This document shows positions 51,143 to 59,888 of a stretch of DNA of 64,000 bases, one piece after another. Both the position numbers and the translations under genes were made by a program. Each line of letters starts with the position of its first letter. Within the stretch, counting starts at the first letter, position 1. This DNA comes from Arthrobacter sp. PAMC25284 (GTDB taxonomy: Bacteria; Actinomycetota; Actinomycetes; Actinomycetales; Micrococcaceae), in NCBI RefSeq assembly GCF_019443425.1, contig NZ_CP080382.1, positions 2,294,001-2,358,000 on the forward strand, written 5' to 3'. A model generated the notes under the pieces. That model was not told the DNA's origin, did not search any database, and was given only the letters and a program-made list of their open reading frames with translations.

Positions 51143-52018
51143 TCAGCGGGTAAGGATGCCCAGGGCCTGTCCCGCGAATGCTTTGGCCGAGGCGTCCCAC
51201 TGGCGCAGCAGGCCCTGGAGGTTCTCGCCGTCGGCCCGGTGCGCGGCAGTTTGCGCCTGCAGGACCGCCAGCACACCGGTGCGGAGTTCGGTGTTGAAGT
51301 TGACCTTGCCCACCTTCATGGCCGCGGCCTTGACCAGTTCGTGCGCCGGAATGCCTGAGGCGCCGTGCAGCACCAGCGGGATTCGGGCCCGTACAGCGAT
51401 GTCCTGCAGCACGTCCCAGCGCAGCTTGGGTTCCCCCGTGTAGTGTCCGTGGACGTTGCCCACGGCCACGGCCAGGAGCTGCGCGCCGGTGCGGGCAACA
51501 AAGTCTTCCACCTGCGCGGAGTCAGTGAGGCCGGCAGCACCATGCGACGGCGCGCTGCCTTCGGCCTCGGAACCGAAGGCCCGGTCCTCGTCGCCGGCCA
51601 GGCCGCCGAGCTCCGCTTCGATCACGACGTCGGCATTCCCCTGTGCGGCGAGCGCGGCACGGACTCCCGCGACCAGGGCAATGTTCTCCTCGTAGGGCAG
51701 TGCTGACCCGTCCACGAGCACGGAGTCGGCCCCGGCGTTGACGGCGTCGGCGATCATCCCCGGGTCGGCGGCGTGGTCCAGCTGCACGGCAACCGGAACA
51801 GCGGCGGCGTCCGCGAGTCCGCGGAGAGCTGCGATCAGCCGCAGCCCGTTGGGCGTGGCGGCGGTCTTCGGAGCCACGAGCAGGATCGCCCCGCGGCCGG
51901 CCTCTTCGGCCGCCGCGACGACAGCGAGCGCGGTCGTGAAGTCGTAACAGGTGAAGGCCGGTACTGCCGAGCCCTGTTGCAGGGCGGAGCCAACCAGATC
52001 GTCGAGGCGGGCCCGCAT
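51143..52018 (-). CDS. class II (zinc) fructose-bisphosphate aldolase family protein
   Basis: A 291-residue aldolase of the FbaA/GatY/KbaY type: AFTCYDFTTALAVVAAAEE, zinc His in VQLDHA, VLVDGSALPYEENI, GNVHGHYTGEPKLRW, LHGASGIPAHEL and VNFNTELRTG. It cleaves or forms a bond next to a dihydroxyacetone phosphate unit. The ATG at 52018 shares one base with the gntP stop (TGATG). It ends the acid-sugar operon, where E. coli-type clusters carry otnC and otnI instead. It may therefore act on a phosphorylated sugar acid rather than fructose 1,6-bisphosphate; this is inference. Confidence 0.85.
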   Translation of the reverse strand: MRARLDDLVGSALQQGSAVPAFTCYDFTTALAVVAAAEEAGRGAILLVAPKTAATPNGLRLIAALRGLADAAAVPVAVQLDHAADPGMIADAVNAGADSVLVDGSALPYEENIALVAGVRAALAAQGNADVVIEAELGGLAGDEDRAFGSEAEGSAPSHGAAGLTDSAQVEDFVARTGAQLLAVAVGNVHGHYTGEPKLRWDVLQDIAVRARIPLVLHGASGIPAHELVKAAAMKVGKVNFNTELRTGVLAVLQAQTAAHRADGENLQGLLRQWDASAKAFAGQALGILTR

Positions 52019-53446
52019 CAGACGCTCAGGCCGCCGGCCAGCATCCAGACCAGGAACGTCAGGGCGAAGCCTGCGAGTCCGAGGATGGTGGTGAGCACGG
52101 TCCACGTCCGCAGGCCGTCTGCGACGGACAGGCCCAGGAAGCGGGTGACGATCCAGAAGCCGGAGTCATTGACGTGGCTGAGGCCGAAGGCGCCGAAGCC
52201 GATCGCCACCAGGATCAGCGCAGTCTGCAGCGGCGAGAATCCGCCGTCGGCCACTGACGCACTGAGCAGGCCGGCGGTGGTGATGATCGCAACCGTGGCG
52301 GAGCCCTGTGAGGCCCGGAGGACTGCCGCGAGGATAAAGGCCATCAGGATTACGGGGAGACCGACCGCGTGCAGGCCCTCGGCCAGTGCCTTGCCGATTC
52401 CGGAGACGGTCAGGACCTTGCCGAAGACGCCGCCGGCTCCGGTGACGAGGATAACGATCGCGGTGGGGGCCAGGGCGGAGTCCATGACCTCACCGGTCTG
52501 CTGCGAGGACCAGCCGCGGCGGATGCCGAGGAAGTAGAAGGCAAGGCCAAGGGTGGTCAGCAGGGCGATCAGCGGTGAGCCGACGAAGGCCGCTACGTCT
52601 GCGCCCGGGGCACCCTTGGGGAGAATGACGGCACCGAGGGTTCCCACCATGATCATGAGGATGGGCAGGACGATGAGGGAGATGATCATGGCCGGGCTCG
52701 GGGCGGTCTGGACCACCGCGACGCGGTTCTTGACCGCGACGCCGGACCCGCCCTGGTCGGCGTCCTGCTCAACCTCGGACTTGCCGGTGCCGAAGAGACG
52801 GAACTGCTCGGCGGTGCTGGGCAGCATGGTGAAATCGCGGCGGTTCAGCTTCCGGGCAACGAAGTACCCGAGTACGCCGACGGGGATGCAGATCAGGAGA
52901 CCGACGATGGTGACCCAGCCGATGTCGGCATTGAGGATGCCTGCGCCGCCCACGACGCCCGGGTGCGGCGGAACCACAACGTGAATGGCGAGCATGATGG
53001 CGCCAACCGGCAGCCCGATCTTGACCGGGTTGACGCCGGCGGCCTTCGCAAAGCCGTAGATGATCGGAATCAGGATGATGAATCCCACGTCGAAGAAAAC
53101 GGGAATGGCCAGCAGGAACGCGGCCGAAGTGAGGGCGGCGATCACCCGGCGCGGCCCCCAGCAACTGGGTGAACTTGCCGGCCAGGGCCTGGGCTCCGCC
53201 CGAGATTTCAATCATCTTGCCGAGCATGGCGCCGAGGCCGACGAGGATGGCCACGTTGCCGAGGGTGCCGCCCATGCCGTCCGTGACGGTTTTGACCACG
53301 TCCGCCAGCGGAATTCCGGCGGTGAGCGCCACGGCCACGCTGACAACCAGCAGGGCCAGGAAGGCGGGGATTTTGAACTTGATGACGGCCAGGAGCAGCA
53401 GGGCAACGCCTGCTACAGCAATGGCCAGGAGAGCTAGAGCGCTCAT
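52018..53446 (-). pseudogene. GntP family gluconate/acid-sugar permease, frameshifted
   Basis: A gluconate:H+ symporter family membrane protein, about 475 residues if joined. The N-terminal frame from ATG 53446 (after AAAGGAGACACACC) has FKIPAFLALLVVSVAVALTAG, GMGGTLGNVAILVGLGAMLGKMIEISGGAQ and KFTQLLG. It then breaks at the C5 tract 53155-53159 (GGGGGCC on the minus strand). Dropping one base gives PRRVIAALTSAAFLLAIPVFFDVGF, VPPHPGVVGG and the rest, ending at 52018. It probably imports the acid sugar handled by the adjacent kinase and dehydrogenase. Confidence 0.84.
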
Positions 53447-53545
53447 GGTGTGTCTCCTTTGACGGTGCTAGTTAAGCCTAGCGATCTGGTTGGATCGACG
53501 ACGGCGGAAAGCAGATCCGCCGTCGTCGGGCTGTTGGGGTGGTGG

Positions 53546-54445
53546 CTAAGCGGTACGTTTCACGGGGGCGACGACCTTGATGACGGCGGAGTCGTCGGCG
53601 GCGGCGAGGCCCTGGGACTGGCCAAGCAAATAGAGCTGCTCGGCGGCGGCGGCAACCGGGGTGGCCAGACCGGCGGCGCGGGTCGCCTTGCCCACGATGC
53701 CCATGTCCTTGACGAAGATGTCGAGGCGGCTCAGGACCTCCGCGCCGTCCTCCGTGTAGGCCTCAAGGATGCGGGGCCCGCGGTTGGAGAGCATAAAGGA
53801 ACCGGCGGCGCCGGCTTCGAGTGCCGCGAGGGTCTTGGCCTGGTCCAGTCCGAGGGCGTCGGCGAGGGCCATGGCCTCGGCGGCAGCGGCGATGTGGACA
53901 CCGCAAAGCAGCTGGTTGACGGTCTTGAGGGCCTGGCCGTCGCCGGGCTTGTCGCCCACCACGGTCAGGGTGGAGGCCAGGAGTTCCAGGACAGGGCGGG
54001 CAGTGGCGAGTGCCACCGGCGCGGCGCCGACGACGATCAGCAGGTCACCCTCGCCGGCCCGCTTGGGACCGCCGGAGAGCGGCGCGTCGACGAGTTCGAC
54101 GCCAAATTCGGCGAGGCGGGCGACGGTTGCCGGAATCGCTTCGGTACCCACCGTGCTGGTCAGGATCACAACGGCGCCCGGCTTGAGGACATCAGCGACG
54201 CCGTTCGTGCCGAAGAGAACGTCGTCGAGCTGTTCGCCGTTGCGGACGGCCAACAGGAGGGCGTCTGATTCAGCGGCGGCGGCGCGGGCGGAATCGAAGA
54301 TGCGGACACCGGCTTCTTCGGCGAGCCGGAGGCGCGGCTCGGCGATGTCGAAGCCGTGGACTGTCAGTTCGCTTGCCAGCCGGGTGGCCATCGGCAGGCC
54401 CATGGCGCCGAGGCCCAGGACGGTGACTGTGTACTGTGCGGTCAT
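53546..54445 (-). CDS. NAD-dependent tetronate (L-threonate-like) dehydrogenase
   Basis: A 299-residue beta-hydroxyacid dehydrogenase. NAD loop VLGLGAMGLPMA, substrate loop DAPLSGGPKRAGEG, and catalytic Lys in ALKTVNQLLCGVHIAAAAEAMALA, the last block being characteristic of LtnD/YgbJ. Such enzymes oxidise L-threonate or D-erythronate at C2. The ATG at 54445 follows TGGAGAACATC; the open frame continues upstream into unrelated sequence. It lies between the DUF1537 kinase and the GntP permease in one operon. Confidence 0.86.
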   Translation of the reverse strand: MTAQYTVTVLGLGAMGLPMATRLASELTVHGFDIAEPRLRLAEEAGVRIFDSARAAAAESDALLLAVRNGEQLDDVLFGTNGVADVLKPGAVVILTSTVGTEAIPATVARLAEFGVELVDAPLSGGPKRAGEGDLLIVVGAAPVALATARPVLELLASTLTVVGDKPGDGQALKTVNQLLCGVHIAAAAEAMALADALGLDQAKTLAALEAGAAGSFMLSNRGPRILEAYTEDGAEVLSRLDIFVKDMGIVGKATRAAGLATPVAAAAEQLYLLGQSQGLAAADDSAVIKVVAPVKRTA

Positions 54446-54480
54446 GATGTTCTCCATTGAAATCGGCTGGAAGCGGCGGG

Positions 54481-55956
54481 TCAGAATGTGTTGCTGAGCT
54501 TGCGGGTGACCTGGGCGAGGGAATCGTCGTCGCCGACGTTGCCGGCGAAGACGATGTAGGGGATCCCCTTGGCGGGCCCGTCCACCGGTTCCCACAGGCT
54601 CACGATGCCCGGCAGCATGGGGCCGCGGACAATGGCATGCCGGATCTCCAGGCCGTGGGCGGCGACGTCCGAGGACGTGATGCCGCCCTTGGCGATCACG
54701 AAACGCGGCGGGAAGGTCTTCAGGGTCCGGTTAACCACGGCGACGACGGCGGCCGAGACGGCGCGTGCGATCCGCAGGCTTTCGGCGGCGTCGTCGGTTT
54801 TGATCAGCAGGCGGCTGGTGTGGAGGATTACGTCGCCGTCGTGCAGGGCCGCAACGACCGTGGCGACGGTCCTGTCCAGGTACTCCCCCGCGTTTTCGCC
54901 GAGGAGCTGTTTGACGTCGACTTCGACGATGCGGGCTGCGCTGTGCTGCTCGGTGAGCGCGTTGAGCTGGCGCGTGGTGACGCCGACATGGGAGCCGACG
55001 ACGATCAGTCCGCCGGCCTCCGAAGGAGTATTGCCCGCGTAGGCTTCCTCGCCGCTGAGCTCGGTACGGATTTCCTGACCGATGCGGGCGCGGACGAACG
55101 GCGGGCCGACGCGGTAGAGCAGCTTCTTACCGCGGCGCTCGGCCTCCTCAAGGCCCAGGGCCAGGGCGCGGAGGTCGTTCTCGGTGACGACGTCCGCGAC
55201 GATCGGGGTGGAGTTTTCTGCGGACGCAATGGCGTCGGCGATGGCTTCAGCCGAGGACCGGATGACGTGCAGGTCCAGAACGATCACGGAGCCAGCGGCG
55301 ACGCGGCCCTGCGATTTCTCTTCCACGTACTTGGCCAGCTCCGAGTTGGCGAAGCCGAAGCTGGCATCCCGGGCGAACTCGGTTTCGGCCACCGGGGTGA
55401 GCCGGCCCGCCGTCCCGCCGGTGCCGCGAAGGTAATGGACGCCGCCGATCGTGACACGCCCCGCGTCGGGGAATGCAGGAACAATCACGACGCCGTCCGT
55501 CGCCTCACCGGTGACTGCGGCAATGGTGGCCGCAATGACATCGGGCTCGAGCGGGTAGTGTCCGCGGAGCGTGGAATCGCCGCGGCTGACGAAGCTGAGG
55601 CGCACTTCCGCCTCTCCGGCAGCAGTGAGCGCGTTCCGGACGATTTCCTCGTTGCGGGCGGCCGCCTCTGCCGGGTCAAGGCTGCGGGTGTTGGTCAGTA
55701 CGTATACGGCGCGCTGCCGCCGTCCGTCAATCTCCTGGGCGAAGGCCCAGGCGAAATCCGCGGCCTCCCATTGGGTGAGGACCGGCAGGTTGGCGACTGA
55801 CTGGGTACCGGTGGGATCGTCGTCGAGGACCACCAGGATCCTGGGGAACCCGGGACCTGACGCCGCCAGGCTGTCTGCCACGATCCGGGCGGGGATCTGT
55901 ACCTCCGCGGGGAACGCGGCCAGCACTTCTGCTTCGAGGATCACTGTGCACTCCAT
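54481..55956 (-). CDS. DUF1537 four-carbon acid sugar kinase
   Basis: A 491-residue acid-sugar kinase. N-terminal substrate domain with VLDDDPTGTQSV and YVLTNTRSL, SRGDSTLRGHYPLE and VVPAFPDAGR. C-terminal nucleotide domain with VAKGGITSSDVA and YIVFAGNVGDDDSL. In characterised clusters this family phosphorylates 3-oxo-tetronates. The ATG at 55956 is given; a GTG four codons later (55944) has GGAG six bases ahead and may be the true start. It is first in the operon after the divergent GntR gene and palindromic operator. Confidence 0.88.
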   Translation of the reverse strand: MECTVILEAEVLAAFPAEVQIPARIVADSLAASGPGFPRILVVLDDDPTGTQSVANLPVLTQWEAADFAWAFAQEIDGRRQRAVYVLTNTRSLDPAEAAARNEEIVRNALTAAGEAEVRLSFVSRGDSTLRGHYPLEPDVIAATIAAVTGEATDGVVIVPAFPDAGRVTIGGVHYLRGTGGTAGRLTPVAETEFARDASFGFANSELAKYVEEKSQGRVAAGSVIVLDLHVIRSSAEAIADAIASAENSTPIVADVVTENDLRALALGLEEAERRGKKLLYRVGPPFVRARIGQEIRTELSGEEAYAGNTPSEAGGLIVVGSHVGVTTRQLNALTEQHSAARIVEVDVKQLLGENAGEYLDRTVATVVAALHDGDVILHTSRLLIKTDDAAESLRIARAVSAAVVAVVNRTLKTFPPRFVIAKGGITSSDVAAHGLEIRHAIVRGPMLPGIVSLWEPVDGPAKGIPYIVFAGNVGDDDSLAQVTRKLSNTF

Positions 55957-56001
55957 TGTGGGTCTGTCTGCGGCGCCGGAAGCGCCCCATCAATATATGT
56001 A

Positions 56002-56016
56002 AGATGTCAGACATCT
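56002..56016. promoter_or_regulatory. candidate GntR operator
   Basis: AGATGTC-A-GACATCT is a perfect 7-1-7 palindrome containing the GTNNNAC core typical of FadR-subfamily GntR sites. It lies just upstream of TATATT (minus strand 55992-55997), a likely -10 of the kinase operon, in the AT-rich spacer to the gntR gene. A further half-site TATCTGAC follows. Repression of the acid-sugar operon is the natural reading. Confidence 0.65.
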
Positions 56017-56104
56017 GATATCTGACTAGTATTGTGGCATATAACACAGAGGGCGCGCAAGTAGACTTGACGCTCAACCGGAATTGAGCTCTGAACGGGG
56101 AACA

Positions 56105-56779
56105 TTGGCTAGGAAATCGTTGGTCGGAGTGGTGGCAGATGAGCTGCTGGACCGGATCATTGCCGGGGAATTCCCGCCCGGAGCCGTCGTCCCCGGCGAA
56201 CTTGAGCTCAGCGCGCGGCACGAAGTCAGCCGCATGACCGTGCGGGAAGCCATGAAGACCCTCGAAGCGCAGCGGATCCTCAGCGTGGAGCGCGGCCGGG
56301 GCACCTACGTGAACCCGCTGAACCGCTGGGCCTCCCTGGAGGCCGTGTTGCGGGCCGCCGCCGAAGGAAAAAATGACGCGTCCGCGGCCATCCAGCTGAT
56401 CGAACTGCGCAGGATGTTGGAGTCAGGCGCATGCGAGCTTGCGGCCGGGAAGATCGGCGACGCCGAGATCCAGGACCTGCACGGATACGTCGAATCGATG
56501 CGGCTGGCACACGAGGGCAATGACCTGGCGGCATTCGTGGAAGCGGACCTGGCGTTCCATGACCTCATCCTGCAGGCCTCAGGAAATGTTTTTGTTGCCG
56601 TGCTGTTCGAGCCGCTGCAACGGGTCCTGCAAAAACGCCGGACCGAAACGTCCAGGGTGCCGGACATCCAGGAGCATGCGATCGGACATCACCAGAGCAT
56701 CGCGGAGGCGCTGGCCTCGCGCGAGCCGCACCGGGCCCCGGGATGCCATGGACGCGCATATGCAGCAGACCCTCGATGA
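56105..56779 (+). CDS. GntR (FadR subfamily) regulator, C-terminus frameshifted
   Basis: A regulator of the acid-sugar operon. Winged helix: SLVGVVADELLDRIIAGEFPPGAVVPGELELSARHEVSRMTVREAMKTL-type sequence at about residues 4-55. C-terminal FCD domain: IQLIELRRMLESGACELA, FVEADLAFHDLILQASGN, and HHQSIAEALASREP. The CCCC tract 56736-56739 has one base too many. Without it the end reads RDAMDAHMQQTLDDLKTY and stops at 56816. As given, the protein ends early in unrelated residues at 56779. The TTG at 56105 (after ACGGGGAACA) begins MARKSLVG; another TTG is at 56084. Confidence 0.83.
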   Translation: MARKSLVGVVADELLDRIIAGEFPPGAVVPGELELSARHEVSRMTVREAMKTLEAQRILSVERGRGTYVNPLNRWASLEAVLRAAAEGKNDASAAIQLIELRRMLESGACELAAGKIGDAEIQDLHGYVESMRLAHEGNDLAAFVEADLAFHDLILQASGNVFVAVLFEPLQRVLQKRRTETSRVPDIQEHAIGHHQSIAEALASREPHRAPGCHGRAYAADPR

Positions 56780-56842
56780 CCTCAAGACGTACGTTCTGGC
56801 GGACCGGTCCGACTGACGCCGCGGCGGCCTTCCAGCGGGGCC

Positions 56843-57154
<312 letters not shown>

Positions 57155-57324
57155 TCATGGATCGTCCGGCCGGACAGCCTGCACCGGGCGGCAAGCGTTC
57201 GGGGCCCGGCCCACCCGCCGGCATCCAATCCGCGGTCCGCCGGCCCTAGTCCAGCACGTCTCCGTCGACTAGTCTGCAGGAACGGCCTGCTGCCGGCTTT
57301 CGATGGCGATCACGAGGAGCGAAG

Positions 57325-57534
57325 TTGTCTAATCACACTTACAGCATTTCTGAAATTGTCGGTACCTCGAACGAAGGCGTAGACGCCGCCGTCCGCAATG
57401 GGATTGCCACGGCGGCAAAGACTTTGCGGAATCTTGACTGGTTTGAGGTTAAGGAAATCCGCGGTCACCTCGTGGAGGGGGAAATCGCTGACTGGCAGGT
57501 AACCATCAAATTGGGGTTTCGGCTCGAGCACTGA
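57325..57534 (+). CDS. dodecin family flavin-binding protein
   Basis: A 69-residue protein that forms dodecameric flavin-storage shells in other species. Sequence features: YSISEIVGTSNEGVDAAVRNG, NLDWFEVKEIRGHL and WQVTIKLGFRLE, matching the beta-alpha-beta-beta fold. The start is TTG at 57325 with GAGGAG five bases upstream; no ATG or GTG fits. It is monocistronic, between the CsoR-like gene (divergent) and an aldo/keto reductase. Confidence 0.88.
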   Translation: MSNHTYSISEIVGTSNEGVDAAVRNGIATAAKTLRNLDWFEVKEIRGHLVEGEIADWQVTIKLGFRLEH

Positions 57535-57623
57535 CTTCCACCCGGAGCCGGCCCCCGCCAAGGTCCGGCTTTGGACGGCGTGCCGATGCCGGGGACCAAG
57601 ACGGGGATCGGGAGGGACAATCC

Positions 57624-58595
57624 ATGCGGTACACGCATTTGGGCCGTTCGGGCCTGACAGTTTCCCGGCTCTGCCTCGGCACCATGAATTTCGGCCCGCA
57701 AACCGAAGAGCCGGACGCTCACGCCGTGATGGACGCGGCGCGGGACGCCGGTATCAATTTCTTTGACACCGCTAACGTCTATGGCGGATCGGGGCACAGA
57801 GGCTGGACGGAAGAGATCATCGGCCGCTGGTTTGCCCAAGGCGGCGAACGGCGCGAACGGACAGTGCTGGCTACAAAGGTCTTTGGCACCATGGCCGACG
57901 CCCCCAACGGGTCCAAACTCTCCGCGCTGCACATCCGCCGGGCCCTGGACGACAGCCTGAAGCGCCTCCAGACTGACTACATCGACCTCTACCAGTTCCA
58001 CCACGTAGACCGGAAGACCCCCTGGGATGAGATCTGGCAAGCCATCGAGGTCGCGGTCCAGCAGGGAAAGATCCTGTATTCGGGCAGCAGCAACTTCGCC
58101 GGCTGGCACATCGCCCAGGCCCAGGAGACTGCTGCGCGGCGTCACTACACCGGCCTGGTCAGCGAGCAGTCCCTCTACAACCTGATCACCCGCGATGTGG
58201 AGCTGGAAGTCATTCCCGCTGCCCAGAACTACGGGCTGGGGCTCCTCCCCTGGTCCCCGCTGCATGGCGGCCTGCTGGGCGGGGTCCTGAAGAAGGAACG
58301 TGAGGGCGTCCGGCGTGCCGCGGGCCGCGCCGTCGAAGCCCTCAAAACACACCAGAAACAGATCCGGCGATACGAGGATTTCTGCGACCAGCTCGGGCAT
58401 GAACCCGGCGACGTGGCCCTCGCGTGGCTGCTGCACCAGCCGGCCGTGACTGCGCCAATCATCGGCCCGCGGACGGCGGGCCAACTGACCGCCGCCCTAA
58501 GGGCGGAAAAAATTCAACTCGATGCGGACGCCCTCAAGCGCATCGACGAGATCTTTCCGGGACACCGCCCCGCCCCGGAGGATTATGCCTGGTAA
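57624..58595 (+). CDS. aldo/keto reductase
   Basis: A 323-residue NADPH-dependent reductase of the AKR superfamily. MRYTHLGRSGLTVSRLCLGTMNFG at the start, active-site Asp/Tyr in FFDTANVYGGSGHRG, Lys in VLATKVFG, His in YQFHHVDRKTPWDEIW, and the C-terminal cofactor end TAPIIGPRTAGQL. It resembles YghZ/Gsp69-type general stress reductases. The ATG at 57624 follows GGGAGGGACAATCC. Substrate unknown. Confidence 0.9.
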   Translation: MRYTHLGRSGLTVSRLCLGTMNFGPQTEEPDAHAVMDAARDAGINFFDTANVYGGSGHRGWTEEIIGRWFAQGGERRERTVLATKVFGTMADAPNGSKLSALHIRRALDDSLKRLQTDYIDLYQFHHVDRKTPWDEIWQAIEVAVQQGKILYSGSSNFAGWHIAQAQETAARRHYTGLVSEQSLYNLITRDVELEVIPAAQNYGLGLLPWSPLHGGLLGGVLKKEREGVRRAAGRAVEALKTHQKQIRRYEDFCDQLGHEPGDVALAWLLHQPAVTAPIIGPRTAGQLTAALRAEKIQLDADALKRIDEIFPGHRPAPEDYAW

Positions 58596-58728
58596 CTAGA
58601 CCCGCGCGCTGCTGTTTAGCGGCACGGTTGGCCCATTGATGCTAAGCATGATTAGTATTGGGGATGAAGGATGAAGCGCGCCCGGCGATCCGGGTGCCTC
58701 CTCAACGAATGAAGAAGGAACGATAATA

Positions 58729-58992
58729 ATGGGATTTCTCGCATTTTTGATTCTCGGACTCATCGCCGGAGCGATCGCCAAGGCGATCCTCCCGGGCCGC
58801 CAGGGTGGTGGAATCCTGATCACCCTCGTCCTCGGGGTAGTCGGGGCGCTCCTCGGCGGTTTCATTGGCAGCGCACTGTTTGGCGTCGGCATCAATGAAT
58901 TCTTCTCCCTGTCGACCTGGCTGCTGGCCATCGGCGGTGCGATCATTGTCCTGCTGGTTTACGGCATGATCGCCAAGCGCTCCGCCCGCTAA
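58729..58992 (+). CDS. GlsB/YeaQ/YmgE family stress membrane protein
   Basis: An 87-residue protein with three membrane helices (GFLAFLILGLIAGAIAKAIL, ILITLVLGVVGALLGGFIG, LLAIGGAIIVLLVYGMI) and the conserved PGRQGGG loop. Family members respond to envelope or general stress; the mechanism is unclear. The ATG at 58729 follows AAGGAACGATAATA. A strong terminator follows. Confidence 0.9.
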   Translation: MGFLAFLILGLIAGAIAKAILPGRQGGGILITLVLGVVGALLGGFIGSALFGVGINEFFSLSTWLLAIGGAIIVLLVYGMIAKRSAR

Positions 58993-59006
58993 GCGGACGC
59001 GATCCG

Positions 59007-59043
59007 AAAACCGGCTCCGGGATTCATCCCGGGGCCGGTTTTT
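59007..59043 (+). terminator. intrinsic terminator after the GlsB-like gene
   Basis: aaaaccggctccggg and cccggggccggtttt form a long stem with one mismatch around ATTCAT, ending in a run of five T. It begins 14 bases after the stop codon. Confidence 0.85.
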
Positions 59044-59074
59044 CATAGGAGGCGAATTTTTCATAGGAGGCGAA
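59039..59074 (+). repeat. 18-bp perfect tandem duplication
   Basis: tttttcataggaggcgaa occurs twice in direct succession (59039-59056, 59057-59074), overlapping the T-tract of the terminator. Each copy contains TAGGAGG, a strong ribosome-binding sequence with no start codon nearby. Confidence 0.9.
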
Positions 59075-59159
59075 GAACGAACGTGGGCCGCATGTCCACC
59101 GCCGGCCTTCCCCAACGAATTACGCGCAATGAATTCCGGCTAAATGATTGGAGTGCAGC

Positions 59160-59456
59160 ATGAAAGGCAAGCTTCTTTTTGGCACCGGACTGGCCGCTGG
59201 CTACGTCCTGGGGACGCGGTCCGGCCGTGCGAATTACGACAAGCTCAAGGAAAGGGCCGCCGCGCTCTGGGCGAGCAAACCCGTGCAGGACAAGGTGTCG
59301 GCGGCGGCTGAGGCGGTCAAGGACAAGGCCCCGGAAGTCTCGGACCAGTTGGCCGAAGCGGCCCGGCGTGCCGGGACCGTTATCGGCTCAGCGATGCACC
59401 GCGAAGCCCCCGACCACACCCACAGCGCCGCGCCTGGCCCCGCGGGCATCCACTAG
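59160..59456 (+). CDS. small YtxH-like protein
   Basis: A 98-residue protein. It begins MKGKLLFGTGLAAGYVLGTRSGRANYDKL-type sequence: a short hydrophobic helix with Gly and an RSGR motif, then an Ala/Lys-rich amphipathic helix (VSAAAEAVKDKAPEVSDQLAEAARRAG) and a Pro/His tail. This is the look of YtxH-like stress proteins anchored by one N-terminal helix. The ATG at 59160 follows GGAGTGCAGC. Function unknown. Confidence 0.75.
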   Translation: MKGKLLFGTGLAAGYVLGTRSGRANYDKLKERAAALWASKPVQDKVSAAAEAVKDKAPEVSDQLAEAARRAGTVIGSAMHREAPDHTHSAAPGPAGIH

Positions 59457-59506
59457 ACCGGCAACCGGTCCGCCGGGCACCGCTGACGCATTGGCGGGCG
59501 CACGAG

Positions 59507-59545
59507 AAATCCCCGGCGTCCTGTTTCCAGGATGCCGGGGATTTT
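59507..59545. terminator. bidirectional hairpin between the YtxH-like gene and tRNA-Lys
   Basis: aaatccccggcgtcctg and caggatgccggggattt pair with one mismatch around TTTC, flanked by A on the left and T on the right. It can serve both the plus-strand gene and the minus-strand tRNA. Confidence 0.75.
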
Positions 59546-59564
59546 CCACTCTTCGCTAAAAGAG

Positions 59565-59637
59565 TGGGCCCTGTGGGGATCGAACCCACGACCCACGGAT
59601 TAAAAGTCCGATGCTCTACCAACTGAGCTAAAGGCCC
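59565..59637 (-). tRNA. tRNA-Lys (anticodon TTT)
   Basis: Full cloverleaf on the minus strand. Acceptor stem GGGCCTT pairs with AGGGCCC and discriminator A. The D-arm is GCTC-AGTTGGTAGA-GC, the anticodon loop CTTTTAA gives anticodon TTT, and the T-arm is GTGGG-TTCGATC-CCCAC. The CCA end is not encoded. Length 73. Confidence 0.97.
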
Positions 59638-59876
59638 GCACTGATGCTTAAGGAACACGGATTGCTCCGCGCTAAAAAGGCTATCAGCCCCGTCCATTTC
59701 TGGACGATAATACTGTACCCCACACCGGGCCCGACTGTTGAACGAGGCCTTGCGGGGCCTGTGTGCGGCTCCGGCGCCGCTCCCTCGGAGTTGCGCGGAT
59801 GTGGGCCCCGGTCCGTTGCCATCCTGCCCCGCGGGCGGGGTTCCGTCCGTTCCTCGATAACCCGGCGGCGCAGGAG

Positions 59877-59882
59877 TAGCGT
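59877..59882 (+). promoter_or_regulatory. -10 element of leaderless mRNA
   Basis: TAGCGT ends six bases before the ATG at 59889, which lacks a normal ribosome site apart from GGTGG. Confidence 0.45.
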
Positions 59883-59888
59883 GGTGGC

